Counted from the first letter of the stretch, positions 26,916 to 36,182 are shown. The stretch: DNA of 46,688 nucleotides from Candidatus Colinaster equi (GCA_018064425.1 JAGHVF010000022.1:1-46688); one strand, 5' to 3'. Notes: generated from the letters alone by a model not told the origin. A program made the numbers and translations.

Positions 26916-28004
26916 ATGTATATATATAATTACTTGGTTGCTGCGTTATCGCAGATGGTACTTGTACCCTTTATCTGGCACAGTGCTTATATGGATAGTA
27001 GAAAAAACAAATTATTCATAACGTCCATTTTTTTTAACATAATAACTTTATTGGGGTATGCCGGAAGAAGTATAGTAAATGACGGAAATCATTTTATATT
27101 AAATTATCTTATAAATTTTGTAATCTATATATCTGCATGCCTACTTTCCTACTTTTTCTTACTTACTTCTATCAAAAAAAATGGCATCATCTACAAAATA
27201 GTTTCTGTTTGGGAAAGTATTCTTATATTGTATATAGTTACTACACCATGGACACATTTAGCCTTTTACATTGATGAGAATAATATCTATACAAGAGGCT
27301 CTCTATATGAATTGATGTTTATTAGCCAAGGTGCTTTTATGCTTTTATGGGTTGGCGTATTGGCCGTTATCTATAGAAATGTAGAGTTCAAAAGGCGAAT
27401 CTATGTATATCTTTTAGGCATTTTAGAATTTGCCGCTATCATTTTGCAAATGCATGCAAGCGATTTTAAGGTTATATACGTAGCCGCAGCTTTTTTCCTT
27501 GAAATATACTATGTATTTATGATGGAGGTTGAAGGACGCTATGATCAGATGACCGGTGTATTCAGCAAGAGATTCTATTACTCAGAAATAGAACGTTTAT
27601 CACCAAACAATACGTATCTTGTATTTTTATCAGATTTGAATAGATTAAAGTATATTAATGATAACCTGGGACATGAATATGGCGATTTGGCTATAACAGC
27701 AGTCGGAAAAAGTACTTGGGATATCATGCACTCAAAAGCTAAAATTTTTCGAATTGGCGGAGATGAATTCGTCGGCATCTCAAAATCTATAGAAGAAAAA
27801 GAAATGCATGAATGCATTGACGCAATCAATGCCAGATTAATTGATGAAAGCAAAAAACTGGGATATGATGTAACTGTTTCTGTAGGATATGCAATTCATA
27901 CGCTGGGCGAAGAATTTCAATCAACTTTGCAAAAAGCTGATGAAAATATGTATATCGCTAAAAATGAATATTATGAAAAAAATCATATAAATCGAAGAGA
28001 ATAG
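26916..28004 (+). CDS. Membrane-bound diguanylate cyclase (GGDEF)
   Basis: The predicted activity is making cyclic di-GMP from two GTP. The N-terminal 200 residues form about seven membrane helices; the C-terminal GGDEF domain (about 208-360) has the metal and base-binding SDLNRLKYINDNLGHEYGD and an intact RIGGDEF at about 281-285. The inhibitory I-site RxxD that normally lies just before it is absent (HSKA in its place), so feedback inhibition by product is unlikely. I chose the ATG at 26916 because GGAG lies eight bases upstream; the in-frame TTG at 26910 would be only two bases away. It is one of two plus-strand genes. It ends 5 bp from the stop of the convergent gene at 28010. Confidence 0.92.
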   Translation: MYIYNYLVAALSQMVLVPFIWHSAYMDSRKNKLFITSIFFNIITLLGYAGRSIVNDGNHFILNYLINFVIYISACLLSYFFLLTSIKKNGIIYKIVSVWESILILYIVTTPWTHLAFYIDENNIYTRGSLYELMFISQGAFMLLWVGVLAVIYRNVEFKRRIYVYLLGILEFAAIILQMHASDFKVIYVAAAFFLEIYYVFMMEVEGRYDQMTGVFSKRFYYSEIERLSPNNTYLVFLSDLNRLKYINDNLGHEYGDLAITAVGKSTWDIMHSKAKIFRIGGDEFVGISKSIEEKEMHECIDAINARLIDESKKLGYDVTVSVGYAIHTLGEEFQSTLQKADENMYIAKNEYYEKNHINRRE

Positions 28005-28009
28005 CAAGT

Positions 28010-28591
28010 TTACATGTTGTCGGGAGATCGGCTTCCACCTACCATATCGAAAAATTGCAGGCACATAGCGGTCTCTTCCTTGAATCTGTCAACGACATCG
28101 GCAGGAATCACAAGGTCAGCCTCTCGAATTGCAAGATAAACCGGAGCATAGTTATCAAAAAAGACTTTATATATCTTAAGCTTATCATCCCCGACTGCGC
28201 CCATGGTATAAAGCCAGTTATACAAGACCTTTACCATGTAATCGGTGGATGCAAACATAAAAACCTTGCCATCCGCAATCGTCTCTAACTCAGAAGACTG
28301 AATCTCCGTCAAATCAACTCTGTCACGCACGTCATCAATTCTCATGAATCGTGTTATAATAATTCTCTTTCTTATGATTAAAATAAGAGTGGCAAGCACA
28401 ATGGGACCAACAAACTGAATCGGATAACTCCATACCGGAACATCACACAATCCAATGATAATCGGTGCTCCGATTAGGGCCCAGGCAAAAACGAGTATTA
28501 AAGGAATACACAGCACCATCTCGTTGACGTGACGACGCTTTCTGTCTATTGAAAGAATAAATGTTTCTTCATAACAGACATCTTTCTTCAT
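28010..28591 (-). CDS. Unknown protein with two membrane helices
   Basis: I do not recognise this 193-residue protein. It has a basic and histidine-containing N-terminus, two membrane helices (about 26-49 and 56-75) joined by a short loop with DVPVWSYP, and a cytoplasmic C-terminal domain of about 115 residues (IRKRIIITRFMRIDDVRDRVDLTEIQ onward) rich in acidic and hydrophobic residues. AGGAG precedes the ATG by seven bases. It follows the GH120 gene by 14 bp and is very likely cotranscribed with it. It could be a small transport accessory or signalling protein, but nothing in the sequence fixes a function. Confidence 0.75.
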   Translation of the reverse strand: MKKDVCYEETFILSIDRKRRHVNEMVLCIPLILVFAWALIGAPIIIGLCDVPVWSYPIQFVGPIVLATLILIIRKRIIITRFMRIDDVRDRVDLTEIQSSELETIADGKVFMFASTDYMVKVLYNWLYTMGAVGDDKLKIYKVFFDNYAPVYLAIREADLVIPADVVDRFKEETAMCLQFFDMVGGSRSPDNM

Positions 28592-28605
28592 ACTAAGCTC
28601 CTATC

Positions 28606-30603
28606 CTATTCTACAAATGGTCCGGCTATAATCTTGCCGGTTCTCTTATTACCATAAATATCTGTATCAAAAATAATGTCTTCACCATTCGGCTCTTCGA
28701 AACGCTGCTCCGGTTCAAAGGCCTCTCCAAGAGTATCAGAGCATATCATCTTTGCCTCCGGAAGATACTCTAGCATATTAGTAACAACCTTAAGCTTTCC
28801 ATCCACTTCCTTAAGTTCAATATCAATCTTGTGCTCTGTATCAACTGTACCATCAACCTCGATATCACAAGGTTTTGCTCCATTGAAGAATACATTACCA
28901 CCTGTCCATACCGGAAGAGGCATATAATAACGGTCACGGTTTTCAGCACTTCCTTCGCCACAATAGCCCTCAAAGTGAGACTTCCACTGGTCCTCTGTCA
29001 TATATCCGCTGTAAGGAACTGTACCACATACAAAATTCTCATCATCCCATTCGCCGTCGCCGCCTGCCTTACAAATATCAAGAAGCTTCTGTCGAACTTC
29101 CTGCTGCACAAATACATTGTTATAGAAACGAACATCGCCATGAAGAACAGACATAACACCGGTTATCTCTGTACGATGTGGTACATGAATTGGTGTGTAT
29201 CTTGTTGAATCGTATTTCTTACTACCATTCTTAACACCCATACCTACTGCTGTAACCGAACCGGCAAAAAGGTTATGAACAAAAGCTACACCCTGCGTTG
29301 GAAGCTTAACAGCCCGCTCTGATAAGAAAATATTGTTATCAACAAGTGCCGGGCCATGAGCAATCTCGATGAAGATGTCCTCACCAAGCCCAAGACCTGC
29401 CTTGTACTCTTCATTAAGAAGATGGTCATAAGGCATACAATTATTATAGAACAGATTGCTGCTTACTCGAGAGCCCTGTGTCTGCCAGTCAAGCCAAATA
29501 CCTCTTGTACAGTCGTTGAACACATTGTTTCTGATAATAACATCAATAGCAGCATGGAACTTGATTCCACCAATTTCTGCACCTGCAAGATTTCTCTTAT
29601 TATTAATATGATGAATATGATTATTCTCGATAATTGAGAATACACAACCAAGGTTGCCTACAATACCTGTCTGACCACAATCATGAATATCACAGTTTCT
29701 AACGATATGCGAACCTATGGTCTCCTTGCTCCATCCATCGAGCTGAGCTATGAATGAACAGTCACGCTGTGTCTGAGCTCCATCTTTATACTTATACTTT
29801 AGCCACTTATTATCATTATTCTGCTGGAAGTACTTACCAAGAGAAATACCTGAGCACTTTGCATTAGATACTTCACAGTCATCGATAACCCAGCCAATTG
29901 ACCAGTGAGGTCCTATCATACCATCCTGAAGAGCAGTTGGTGGAGCCCACTGTGAAGCTGACTTAGTAACAATAAAACCAATTAACTGAATATAATTAAC
30001 ATGCTCTTTATCCGGATAGAAACAATGAGGTCTAACATTAATTTCAACCTTCTCCTCATTAGGATTTGCTCCTTGGAAGTTAGCATAAATAATTGTCTCA
30101 TCCTTATCATCGGACTGACATGTATACCATGTATGCTTAGTGAAATCACGATCCCAAGATTCATCATAATATTCAGGATTAAGAACTTCTTCAAGACTCT
30201 CCCGCTCATAAAGAGACTTATCATTGAGAAAGACCTCGCCTGTATGACATACTATGCCTTGATTGAGCCAGTCACCTGATACTACTGTCTTGTAAGGATT
30301 ATATCCACCGAAAAAGCTGTTAGGAATATGAGCTACCCATACATCGCATTCATACTTTTCCCAGCATTTAATAACTTCAGCACCTGTAATAACAGCAGTT
30401 CTTCTACACTCACTACGATAAATAATAGGATTTCTCTTAGTACCCGCATTAACAGGACTAACTTCCTCCTTATAAACGCCCGGTGCAACGATAACCTCAT
30501 CCCCCGGCATGGCAATGTCTGCTGCCTGTTGAATTGTGGTGAATGGTCTTTCTTTACTACCATCACCATTGAGCTTTGCATTTTGATTAACGTAAATTTT
30601 CAT
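28606..30603 (-). CDS. GH120 family beta-xylosidase
   Basis: Family GH120 enzymes release xylose from xylooligosaccharides. The protein is a right-handed beta-helix from its start (MKIYVNQNAK, with NGDGSKERPFTTIQQAADIA) and matches my memory of XylC of Thermoanaerobacterium saccharolyticum along its length: IPNSFFGGYNPY, IYANFQGANPNEE, WAPPTALQDGMIGPHWS, GWSKETIGSHIVRNCDIHDCGQ. The nucleophile Asp382 and acid Glu405 of XylC correspond to Asp372 (GIWLDWQTQG) and Glu413 (DIFIEIAHGP). There is no signal peptide, so it should act inside on imported oligosaccharides. The ATG at 30603 matches the homolog start; an ATG at 30615 is possible. The gene lies 21 bp after rlmD. Confidence 0.88.
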   Translation of the reverse strand: MKIYVNQNAKLNGDGSKERPFTTIQQAADIAMPGDEVIVAPGVYKEEVSPVNAGTKRNPIIYRSECRRTAVITGAEVIKCWEKYECDVWVAHIPNSFFGGYNPYKTVVSGDWLNQGIVCHTGEVFLNDKSLYERESLEEVLNPEYYDESWDRDFTKHTWYTCQSDDKDETIIYANFQGANPNEEKVEINVRPHCFYPDKEHVNYIQLIGFIVTKSASQWAPPTALQDGMIGPHWSIGWVIDDCEVSNAKCSGISLGKYFQQNNDNKWLKYKYKDGAQTQRDCSFIAQLDGWSKETIGSHIVRNCDIHDCGQTGIVGNLGCVFSIIENNHIHHINNKRNLAGAEIGGIKFHAAIDVIIRNNVFNDCTRGIWLDWQTQGSRVSSNLFYNNCMPYDHLLNEEYKAGLGLGEDIFIEIAHGPALVDNNIFLSERAVKLPTQGVAFVHNLFAGSVTAVGMGVKNGSKKYDSTRYTPIHVPHRTEITGVMSVLHGDVRFYNNVFVQQEVRQKLLDICKAGGDGEWDDENFVCGTVPYSGYMTEDQWKSHFEGYCGEGSAENRDRYYMPLPVWTGGNVFFNGAKPCDIEVDGTVDTEHKIDIELKEVDGKLKVVTNMLEYLPEAKMICSDTLGEAFEPEQRFEEPNGEDIIFDTDIYGNKRTGKIIAGPFVE

Positions 30604-30624
30604 TTCTTGCCCCATCTTCACTTC

Positions 30625-32118
30625 TCAAATGTTCACTATTTTGGATAATAGGCATACAGTCTCAACATGTACCGTATGCGGAAACATATCAACCGGTCGG
30701 ATTTTTTGAATTTCATAGCCACCATCACACAATACTCTCAAATCTCTTGAAAGAGTTGCGGAATCACAACTTACATAAACTATACGCGCGGGAGCCATCT
30801 TAATCATTGTATCCAGGCATGCACCATCGCAACCTTTTCGTGGCGGATCTACTACAATTACATCAGGATGAAGCATTGCATCTTCGCTCTGCTTTTCATA
30901 ATATTCGGGCAGCACTTCCTCAGCGCGTCCGACATAGAATTCAGCGTTGCCAATACCATTGTTTTCTGCATTTTTCTTAGCATCATCAATAGCTTGCGGT
31001 ACAATCTCAACACCGATTACTTTACCGGCCTTCTTTGCCAGGAAAAGGGAAATTGTTCCGATTCCGCAATAAAGATCCCACACTGATTCATTGCCCGATA
31101 AATCAGCATAATCAAGTGCTATACTATACAATTTTTCAGTTTGAATCGGATTGACCTGATAGAAAGATAACGGTGAAATATTATATCTTATTCCCACTGC
31201 ATTGTTTACAAGTTCTTTTCCTTTGAGAATATTTCCATCTTCATCAATATATGAAAATCCGGATTGCACATCTCGAAGATGTATAACATCACTTATATGG
31301 TCACTTCCCCATATATTGATTATCTCATCTCCCATTATTACATTGGTATTTTCGCTGTTAAGATTTATAGATAAGGAAGCGACTTCCGATATCGATTTGA
31401 TTCTGTTAATCAATTCTGTCTGATGAGGAACAATACCCTCTGTGTTCTTGTATTTTTCCACATTTACAATCAGGCATACCATCAGTCGATTGTCCGCAAA
31501 ACTCTTTCTAATTAGTGCATGTCTGACAATTCCTTTATGACTGACTTCATCATATGGCGCAATGTTATACTCATTCATCCATTCAAGTATTGTATCTAAC
31601 ACCTTCTTGTTTTCTTTTACGCCGATTGAACAATCGTTGCAAGGAATTATCGAATGTGTTCTTCCCGCATAGAATCCATATATGAATTTGCCCTCTTTAT
31701 CTACTCCAAACGGAAATTGGGCCTTATTACGATATTCATATGGATGCTCCATGCCCACTATCGGTTCCATCAGGGAATCAATATATGTTTCTTCAAAACC
31801 ACCCAAACGAACAATATTATTTCTTACTTTTTTTGCCTTGAATTCCAGTTGCTTATCATAATTGACCGCTTGTAACTGACATCCTCCGCAACGACTTGCC
31901 AATTCACATACCGGATTAACTCGATATGGTGACGGTGTTACTATTTGCATAAGACGAGCATATCCGTAATTCTTCTTTGCCTTAATTACTTTGACACTCG
32001 CAACGTCACCCACTACCGTATCCTTCACAAACAGCGTATAACCGTCTACTTTTCCGATTCCTTCGCCGTCTATTCCCATATCCGTTATTGTAATAGTGGT
32101 AATATCGTTCTTATTCAT
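30625..32118 (-). CDS. rlmD: 23S rRNA (uracil-C5)-methyltransferase RlmD/RlmCD type
   Basis: The enzyme methylates uridines in 23S rRNA using S-adenosylmethionine. The 497 residues have an N-terminal TRAM domain (about 3-60), the iron-sulfur cysteines CELASRCGGC (Cys71, Cys77, Cys80), a fourth cysteine in the CNDC segment near 160, the SAM-binding VWDLYCGIGTISLFLAKKAG, the catalytic motif DPPRKGCD and the nucleophile in VYVSCDSATLSRDL. In Firmicutes a single RlmCD-type enzyme can serve both U747 and U1939; sequence alone does not tell which sites are used here. It starts 17 bp after yhaM. Confidence 0.93.
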   Translation of the reverse strand: MNKNDITTITITDMGIDGEGIGKVDGYTLFVKDTVVGDVASVKVIKAKKNYGYARLMQIVTPSPYRVNPVCELASRCGGCQLQAVNYDKQLEFKAKKVRNNIVRLGGFEETYIDSLMEPIVGMEHPYEYRNKAQFPFGVDKEGKFIYGFYAGRTHSIIPCNDCSIGVKENKKVLDTILEWMNEYNIAPYDEVSHKGIVRHALIRKSFADNRLMVCLIVNVEKYKNTEGIVPHQTELINRIKSISEVASLSINLNSENTNVIMGDEIINIWGSDHISDVIHLRDVQSGFSYIDEDGNILKGKELVNNAVGIRYNISPLSFYQVNPIQTEKLYSIALDYADLSGNESVWDLYCGIGTISLFLAKKAGKVIGVEIVPQAIDDAKKNAENNGIGNAEFYVGRAEEVLPEYYEKQSEDAMLHPDVIVVDPPRKGCDGACLDTMIKMAPARIVYVSCDSATLSRDLRVLCDGGYEIQKIRPVDMFPHTVHVETVCLLSKIVNI

Positions 32119-32135
32119 ACTCTTTCGTTTCCAAA

Positions 32136-33080
32136 TTAATCAATAATTGTCATTCTGACATTAGAGTCAAGCAATCTGTTAAAACCAAGCCATTCTGTAG
32201 ACTCATTTCCTTCCAACAGCTCTGTAAATGTCTCCATTTTTGCATCAATATTATCGGCAAAATTAAGTGCAACTGCCTCAACAATTGCAGGTTTCTTTGG
32301 TGAACCGTATTCATATTCACCATGATGCGATAATATGCAATGCTTAAGTTGCGAAGCAAGCACATGAGGGAAGGCTTCAATATCTCTTATTTTCTCACCT
32401 ACCATCTCTGTACCCATCACGATATGTCCTAAAAGATTGCCGTCATCCGAGTAATCATTGGCAGGAAAAGGTGTAATCTCACGTGTTTTACCGATATCAT
32501 GACAAATTGCTGCTGTAATAAGCAAATCCCTGTTTAATATCGGATAGTGTTTTGCAAAAAAATCACAACATTCGGTAACACTTAACGTATGTTCTACCAA
32601 ACCTCCCACAAATCCATGATGGACAGTTTTAGCTGCCGAAGAGAATTTGAAAGCTTTAATAAAACTCTCATCTTCCTTAAAGAAAGCGCATAACAACTTC
32701 TTCAGATACGGATTGGATATTGAATCAATGTACTTAATTATATCCGCATACATTACGTCAATGTCTTTTGAACTGGTCGGTAAATAGTCACCCGGAACGT
32801 ATTCTCCTTCCCTGGCGATTCTTGCCCTCTTAATACTTACCTGCAATGCACCGTTAAAGCTGGACACATCACCTACTACTTCAATATAATCGCAGTCATC
32901 AAAATCTTCTATTCCGGCACTGTTTGGATCCCATACTTTTGCATCAATCGAACCTGTTTTGTCCTGAAGTATTACATTCAGATAATTCTTACCATTCTTG
33001 GTAACTGCTGCCGATTTGTGTTTGCACATATAAATATCCGATACTCTGTCGCCTTCATGTAAATCTTTAATAAATCTCAC
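32136..33080 (-). CDS. yhaM: 3'-5' exoribonuclease YhaM family
   Basis: YhaM trims short single-stranded RNA or DNA from the 3' end with a metal-dependent HD domain. The 314 residues show an N-terminal OB-fold (about 12-90, with VILQDKTGSIDAKVWD) and an HD domain with LVEHT (His164), ICHDIGKTREI (His194-Asp195), GHIVMG (His219), the SHH pair near 252 and ALNFADNIDAK (Asp276). The start codon is GTG, with AGAGGG about seven bases upstream. It lies between the HtrA-like gene (20 bp) and rlmD, so RNA-metabolism genes are grouped. Confidence 0.9.
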   Translation of the reverse strand: MRFIKDLHEGDRVSDIYMCKHKSAAVTKNGKNYLNVILQDKTGSIDAKVWDPNSAGIEDFDDCDYIEVVGDVSSFNGALQVSIKRARIAREGEYVPGDYLPTSSKDIDVMYADIIKYIDSISNPYLKKLLCAFFKEDESFIKAFKFSSAAKTVHHGFVGGLVEHTLSVTECCDFFAKHYPILNRDLLITAAICHDIGKTREITPFPANDYSDDGNLLGHIVMGTEMVGEKIRDIEAFPHVLASQLKHCILSHHGEYEYGSPKKPAIVEAVALNFADNIDAKMETFTELLEGNESTEWLGFNRLLDSNVRMTIID

Positions 33081-33100
33081 TTCTATCCCTCTGCTTTCTA

Positions 33101-34396
33101 TTATTTCTTCTGCGTCTCTAACGTCAACTCCAATACCACTTGGGTATATTCATCACCCTTTGCTCTGCTAATTGTCACACTGACACTGCTTTCAGGGTTT
33201 AACGATATGAGTGTATCCGTCAATTCTCTAAAACTTGTAACAGGCGTATTTCCAAGCTGAATAATCACATCTCCGCTTTGAATACCGCAATTCATGGCAG
33301 GTGACCCCATATCTATGCCTGTAACATACGCACCATACGGTACTCCCAAGGTTTCATTTGCTTCCTTGGTCACATCTGTACCGGTAACACCAAGATAAGC
33401 TCTCGGTCTTCCGTTTGACATTCTCTCAATTGTCTTTTTAATATCCGATATTCCCAACGCACAAATGAGATTGGGTGTATCTTCGGGATTATATGCATGC
33501 TCAATTATTCCTAGCACATTTCCTTCAATATCTACAATAATTCCTGTAGCAGATGCACTTCCATATATATCTGTCATCAATATCTCATAATTGCTATCTG
33601 ACAGATTGACATACTTATTCTTGGCAGTCAACATACCAAATGCCACTGATTCCGTATTAGCATATGGTCTTCCAATTGCAATAACAGGTTCACCTACAAG
33701 TGTTGATACACGTGAATTTCCAAGATTTGCGATTGATATCGCATTCATTGTTTCCTCACCAATTTCATCAATAGGCACCGCAATAATACTTAGTCCCGTA
33801 TTTATATCAGACTCCTTAAGCGTTGCGGGAAAAACACTACCATCGCAAAAGGTTACATTTATCTCCTCAGCAGTCGAAATAATCGCACTATCAACGAGAA
33901 TCAACAATTCTCTTGAATTACTTGCCACAAACAATCCTGAAGTTTGTCCCGTATTTTCATACTCATCGTTGAACCAGTCAACATCCTGCGATACACCTTT
34001 AACAGTTACAATTGATTGGGATGTCTCCTGCGCAATTCGTGCAACCTCATTATATAACTCGCCGTATGCGCTGACGGGATCAAACTGCTCAGATCTGTTG
34101 ATAATTATCTGATTCGGTTTGTTATCATTTAATATCATATCCTCAGGCAACATTTCGTTGGTATCTTCGGGTATTTCTATGGCTTCAGGCTCCTCTTGCG
34201 GATTCATCAGATTACTGAATACCGGCTGTAATACCAGGAAAGTGAAACATGCCAATACGCCGAAAATTACCGCCATTGACGCAGTGATTACTGTTCGACG
34301 CATCAATTTCTTTCGATTGAGTGGGCGTTGCTTCATCTTCTCTTTTATATATTCAAAATCTTCATTCTGATTCACATTTTCCATATTATTCACCAT
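33101..34396 (-). CDS. HtrA/DegP-like PDZ protein lacking the catalytic triad
   Basis: The protein has a basic cytoplasmic tail, one membrane helix (about 34-58), a trypsin-like domain (about 112-310) and one PDZ domain (about 320-425, with YLGVTGTDVT and SPAMNCGIQSGDVIIQLG). Aligned by eye to HtrA, all three catalytic positions are changed: the TNNHV histidine falls on Ala171 (DSAIIS), the aspartate of SDPKTDLALL on Gly201 (SDINTGLSII), and the serine of GNSGGPL on Ala283 (ASATGIIV). The fold signals EINVTFCDGS and EGNVLGI are kept. It is therefore likely a non-proteolytic binding or chaperone-like protein. A hairpin covers its start codon. An alternative ATG lies at 34384. Confidence 0.85.
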   Translation of the reverse strand: MVNNMENVNQNEDFEYIKEKMKQRPLNRKKLMRRTVITASMAVIFGVLACFTFLVLQPVFSNLMNPQEEPEAIEIPEDTNEMLPEDMILNDNKPNQIIINRSEQFDPVSAYGELYNEVARIAQETSQSIVTVKGVSQDVDWFNDEYENTGQTSGLFVASNSRELLILVDSAIISTAEEINVTFCDGSVFPATLKESDINTGLSIIAVPIDEIGEETMNAISIANLGNSRVSTLVGEPVIAIGRPYANTESVAFGMLTAKNKYVNLSDSNYEILMTDIYGSASATGIIVDIEGNVLGIIEHAYNPEDTPNLICALGISDIKKTIERMSNGRPRAYLGVTGTDVTKEANETLGVPYGAYVTGIDMGSPAMNCGIQSGDVIIQLGNTPVTSFRELTDTLISLNPESSVSVTISRAKGDEYTQVVLELTLETQKK

Positions 34397-34420
34397 AAGC
34401 CCCGCATCAGCGAGGCTTAT
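34395..34420 (-). promoter_or_regulatory. Hairpin over the start codon of the HtrA-like gene
   Basis: The minus strand has an 11-bp stem with one G-U pair (34395-34405 with 34410-34420, loop of 4) whose 3' arm contains the GCGGGGC that would be the ribosome site and the first two bases of the ATG at 34396. No T-run follows, so it is not a typical terminator. It could lower translation of the gene relative to the aminotransferase upstream. Confidence 0.5.
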
Positions 34421-34433
34421 ATATATAATCTGT

Positions 34434-35606
34434 CTATTTGGCTTCTCTCAATTTTGCAACAAATCGTTCCAATCGACCTATTGCCTCTTTCAATTCATCC
34501 ATTGAATATGCATATGATATTCTAAGGAATCCTTCACCACTGTCACCGAATGCGGTTCCCGGTACAACAGCAACTTTTTCTTCCTCTAAGAATTTCAAAG
34601 CAAACTCATCAGATGTCATACCGAACTCTTTAATGCACGGAAATACATAAAATGCTCCAAACGGTTCAAAACAAGGTAATCCCATTTTTTCAAATACATT
34701 CAGCAAATAGCGTCTTCGTTGATTATATGATTCACACATCTGCGCCACATCATCATCACCGTTTTTTAATGCTTCTATCGCAGCATACTGGCTTGTAGTC
34801 GGCGCACACATTATTGCAAATTGGTGAATCTTTGTCATCTGCGCAATTATTTCTGTCGGTCCGCAGGCATATCCCAATCTCCATCCGGTCATTGCAAAAG
34901 CCTTTGAAAAACCATTAATCAAAATTGTACGTTCAAGCATACCCGGAATTGATGCGATAGACACATGTCCCTTTGATGTATACGTCAATTCAGCATATAT
35001 CTCATCCGACAACACATATATATCATTCTCAATAATCACCTTCGCAATTGCTTCCAAATCCTCTTTTTCCATTATTGCACCTGTTGGATTATTGGGAAAC
35101 GGAAGAATAACCACTTTTGTCTTATCAGTAATTGCTGCCTCTAATTCTTTAGCAGTGAGTCTAAACTCATTCTCTGCCTTCAAATCAAGTATAACCGGTG
35201 TAGCATTGGCTAATATAGCGCATGGCTCATATGATACATAACTCGGTTGAGGAATGATAACTTCATCTCCCGGGTTAATCATTGCTCTTAATGCCATATC
35301 TATCGCCTCAGAACCACCTACTGTTATCAACACCTGGCTCTTAGGTTCGTATCTCAACTCGTATTTTCTGTTAAGGTAATTACAGATTTCCTTTCTAAGC
35401 TCCATCAATCCTGCATTTGATGTATAGAAAGTCTTACCTTTTTCAAGTGAATATATTCCCTCATCTCTGATATGCCACGGCGTATCAAAATCCGGTTCAC
35501 CGACACCAAGGGATATTGCATCCGGCATCTCACTTACAACATCAAAAAACTTTCTTATACCGGATGGCTTTAATGCAACTGTTCTATCTGATAAAGGGTT
35601 TCTCAT
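34434..35606 (-). CDS. PLP-dependent aminotransferase (class I/II)
   Basis: The enzyme moves amino groups between amino acids and keto acids. The 390 residues show a fold type I aminotransferase with VGEPDFDTPWHI near the N-terminus, PFPNNPTGA (about 170-178), the PLP-lysine in LINGFSKAFAMTGWRLGY and the C-terminal arginine in FLRISYAYS. It looks like the aspartate/aromatic group, but the substrate is not fixed. Its ATG overlaps the Lrp stop as ATGA, so the regulator upstream is likely to control it in response to an amino acid. Confidence 0.92.
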   Translation of the reverse strand: MRNPLSDRTVALKPSGIRKFFDVVSEMPDAISLGVGEPDFDTPWHIRDEGIYSLEKGKTFYTSNAGLMELRKEICNYLNRKYELRYEPKSQVLITVGGSEAIDMALRAMINPGDEVIIPQPSYVSYEPCAILANATPVILDLKAENEFRLTAKELEAAITDKTKVVILPFPNNPTGAIMEKEDLEAIAKVIIENDIYVLSDEIYAELTYTSKGHVSIASIPGMLERTILINGFSKAFAMTGWRLGYACGPTEIIAQMTKIHQFAIMCAPTTSQYAAIEALKNGDDDVAQMCESYNQRRRYLLNVFEKMGLPCFEPFGAFYVFPCIKEFGMTSDEFALKFLEEEKVAVVPGTAFGDSGEGFLRISYAYSMDELKEAIGRLERFVAKLREAK

Positions 35607-36085
35607 AATACAAATTTCTCCCTTTCATCTATACGTTTTTTGCCTAATATTGTACCGTGATCTTTATATTTTTTGAGTACAAAGTGTGTAGCGGTACTAA
35701 GCACCGAATCAAGCGTTGATAATTTATTGGATACAAAAGAAGAAACTTCTTTAAGCGATTTGCCTTCAAGGTTGACCAACAAATCATATCCTCCTGATAT
35801 AAGATATACAGAATTCACTTCCGGATACTGATAGATTCTCTCGGCAATATTATCAAATCCCTGGCCTCGCTGTAATGTTACCGTTACCTCAATCAATGCA
35901 GACACTGTTTCAATATTGGTCTTTTCCCAATCAATAAGCGTATGATATCCGCAAATAACACCTTCCTCTTCCATTGCTGCTATTTCATTAGCTACAGCAA
36001 GCTCGTCTTCACCAAGCATTACTGCCAATTCATTTATTCCTATTCGACTATTCTTTTCTATTATTGATAATATTTTCTCTCTCAT
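35603..36085 (-). CDS. Lrp/AsnC family transcriptional regulator
   Basis: The 160-residue protein has an N-terminal winged helix (REKILSIIEKNSRIGINELAVMLG, about 2-55) and a C-terminal AsnC/RAM ligand-binding domain (about 65-140, with VNSVYLISGGYDLLVNLEGK). Such proteins form octamers and respond to amino acids. I chose the ATG at 36085 because GGAG lies six bases upstream; the ATG at 36097 overlaps that site. It is followed directly by the aminotransferase gene with a four-base overlap, so it probably senses a substrate or product of that enzyme. Confidence 0.93.
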   Translation of the reverse strand: MREKILSIIEKNSRIGINELAVMLGEDELAVANEIAAMEEEGVICGYHTLIDWEKTNIETVSALIEVTVTLQRGQGFDNIAERIYQYPEVNSVYLISGGYDLLVNLEGKSLKEVSSFVSNKLSTLDSVLSTATHFVLKKYKDHGTILGKKRIDEREKFVL

Positions 36086-36150
36086 TCTTATCTCCATTCT
36101 TTGTCATAATCGTAATTCTTTCTACTAAATTTGGCGATTACAACTGTTAA

Positions 36151-36182
36151 ATTATACCATATTTACCGTATATTGTGAAATT
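36151..36182 (-). promoter_or_regulatory. Extended -10 promoter of the lrp-like operon
   Basis: The minus strand reads TGGTATAAT (36151-36159), an extended -10, with a poor -35 (TTTCAC, 18-nt spacer) that lies inside the end of the AIR-synthase-like gene. The start codon of the regulator is about 65 nt downstream. Confidence 0.55.
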
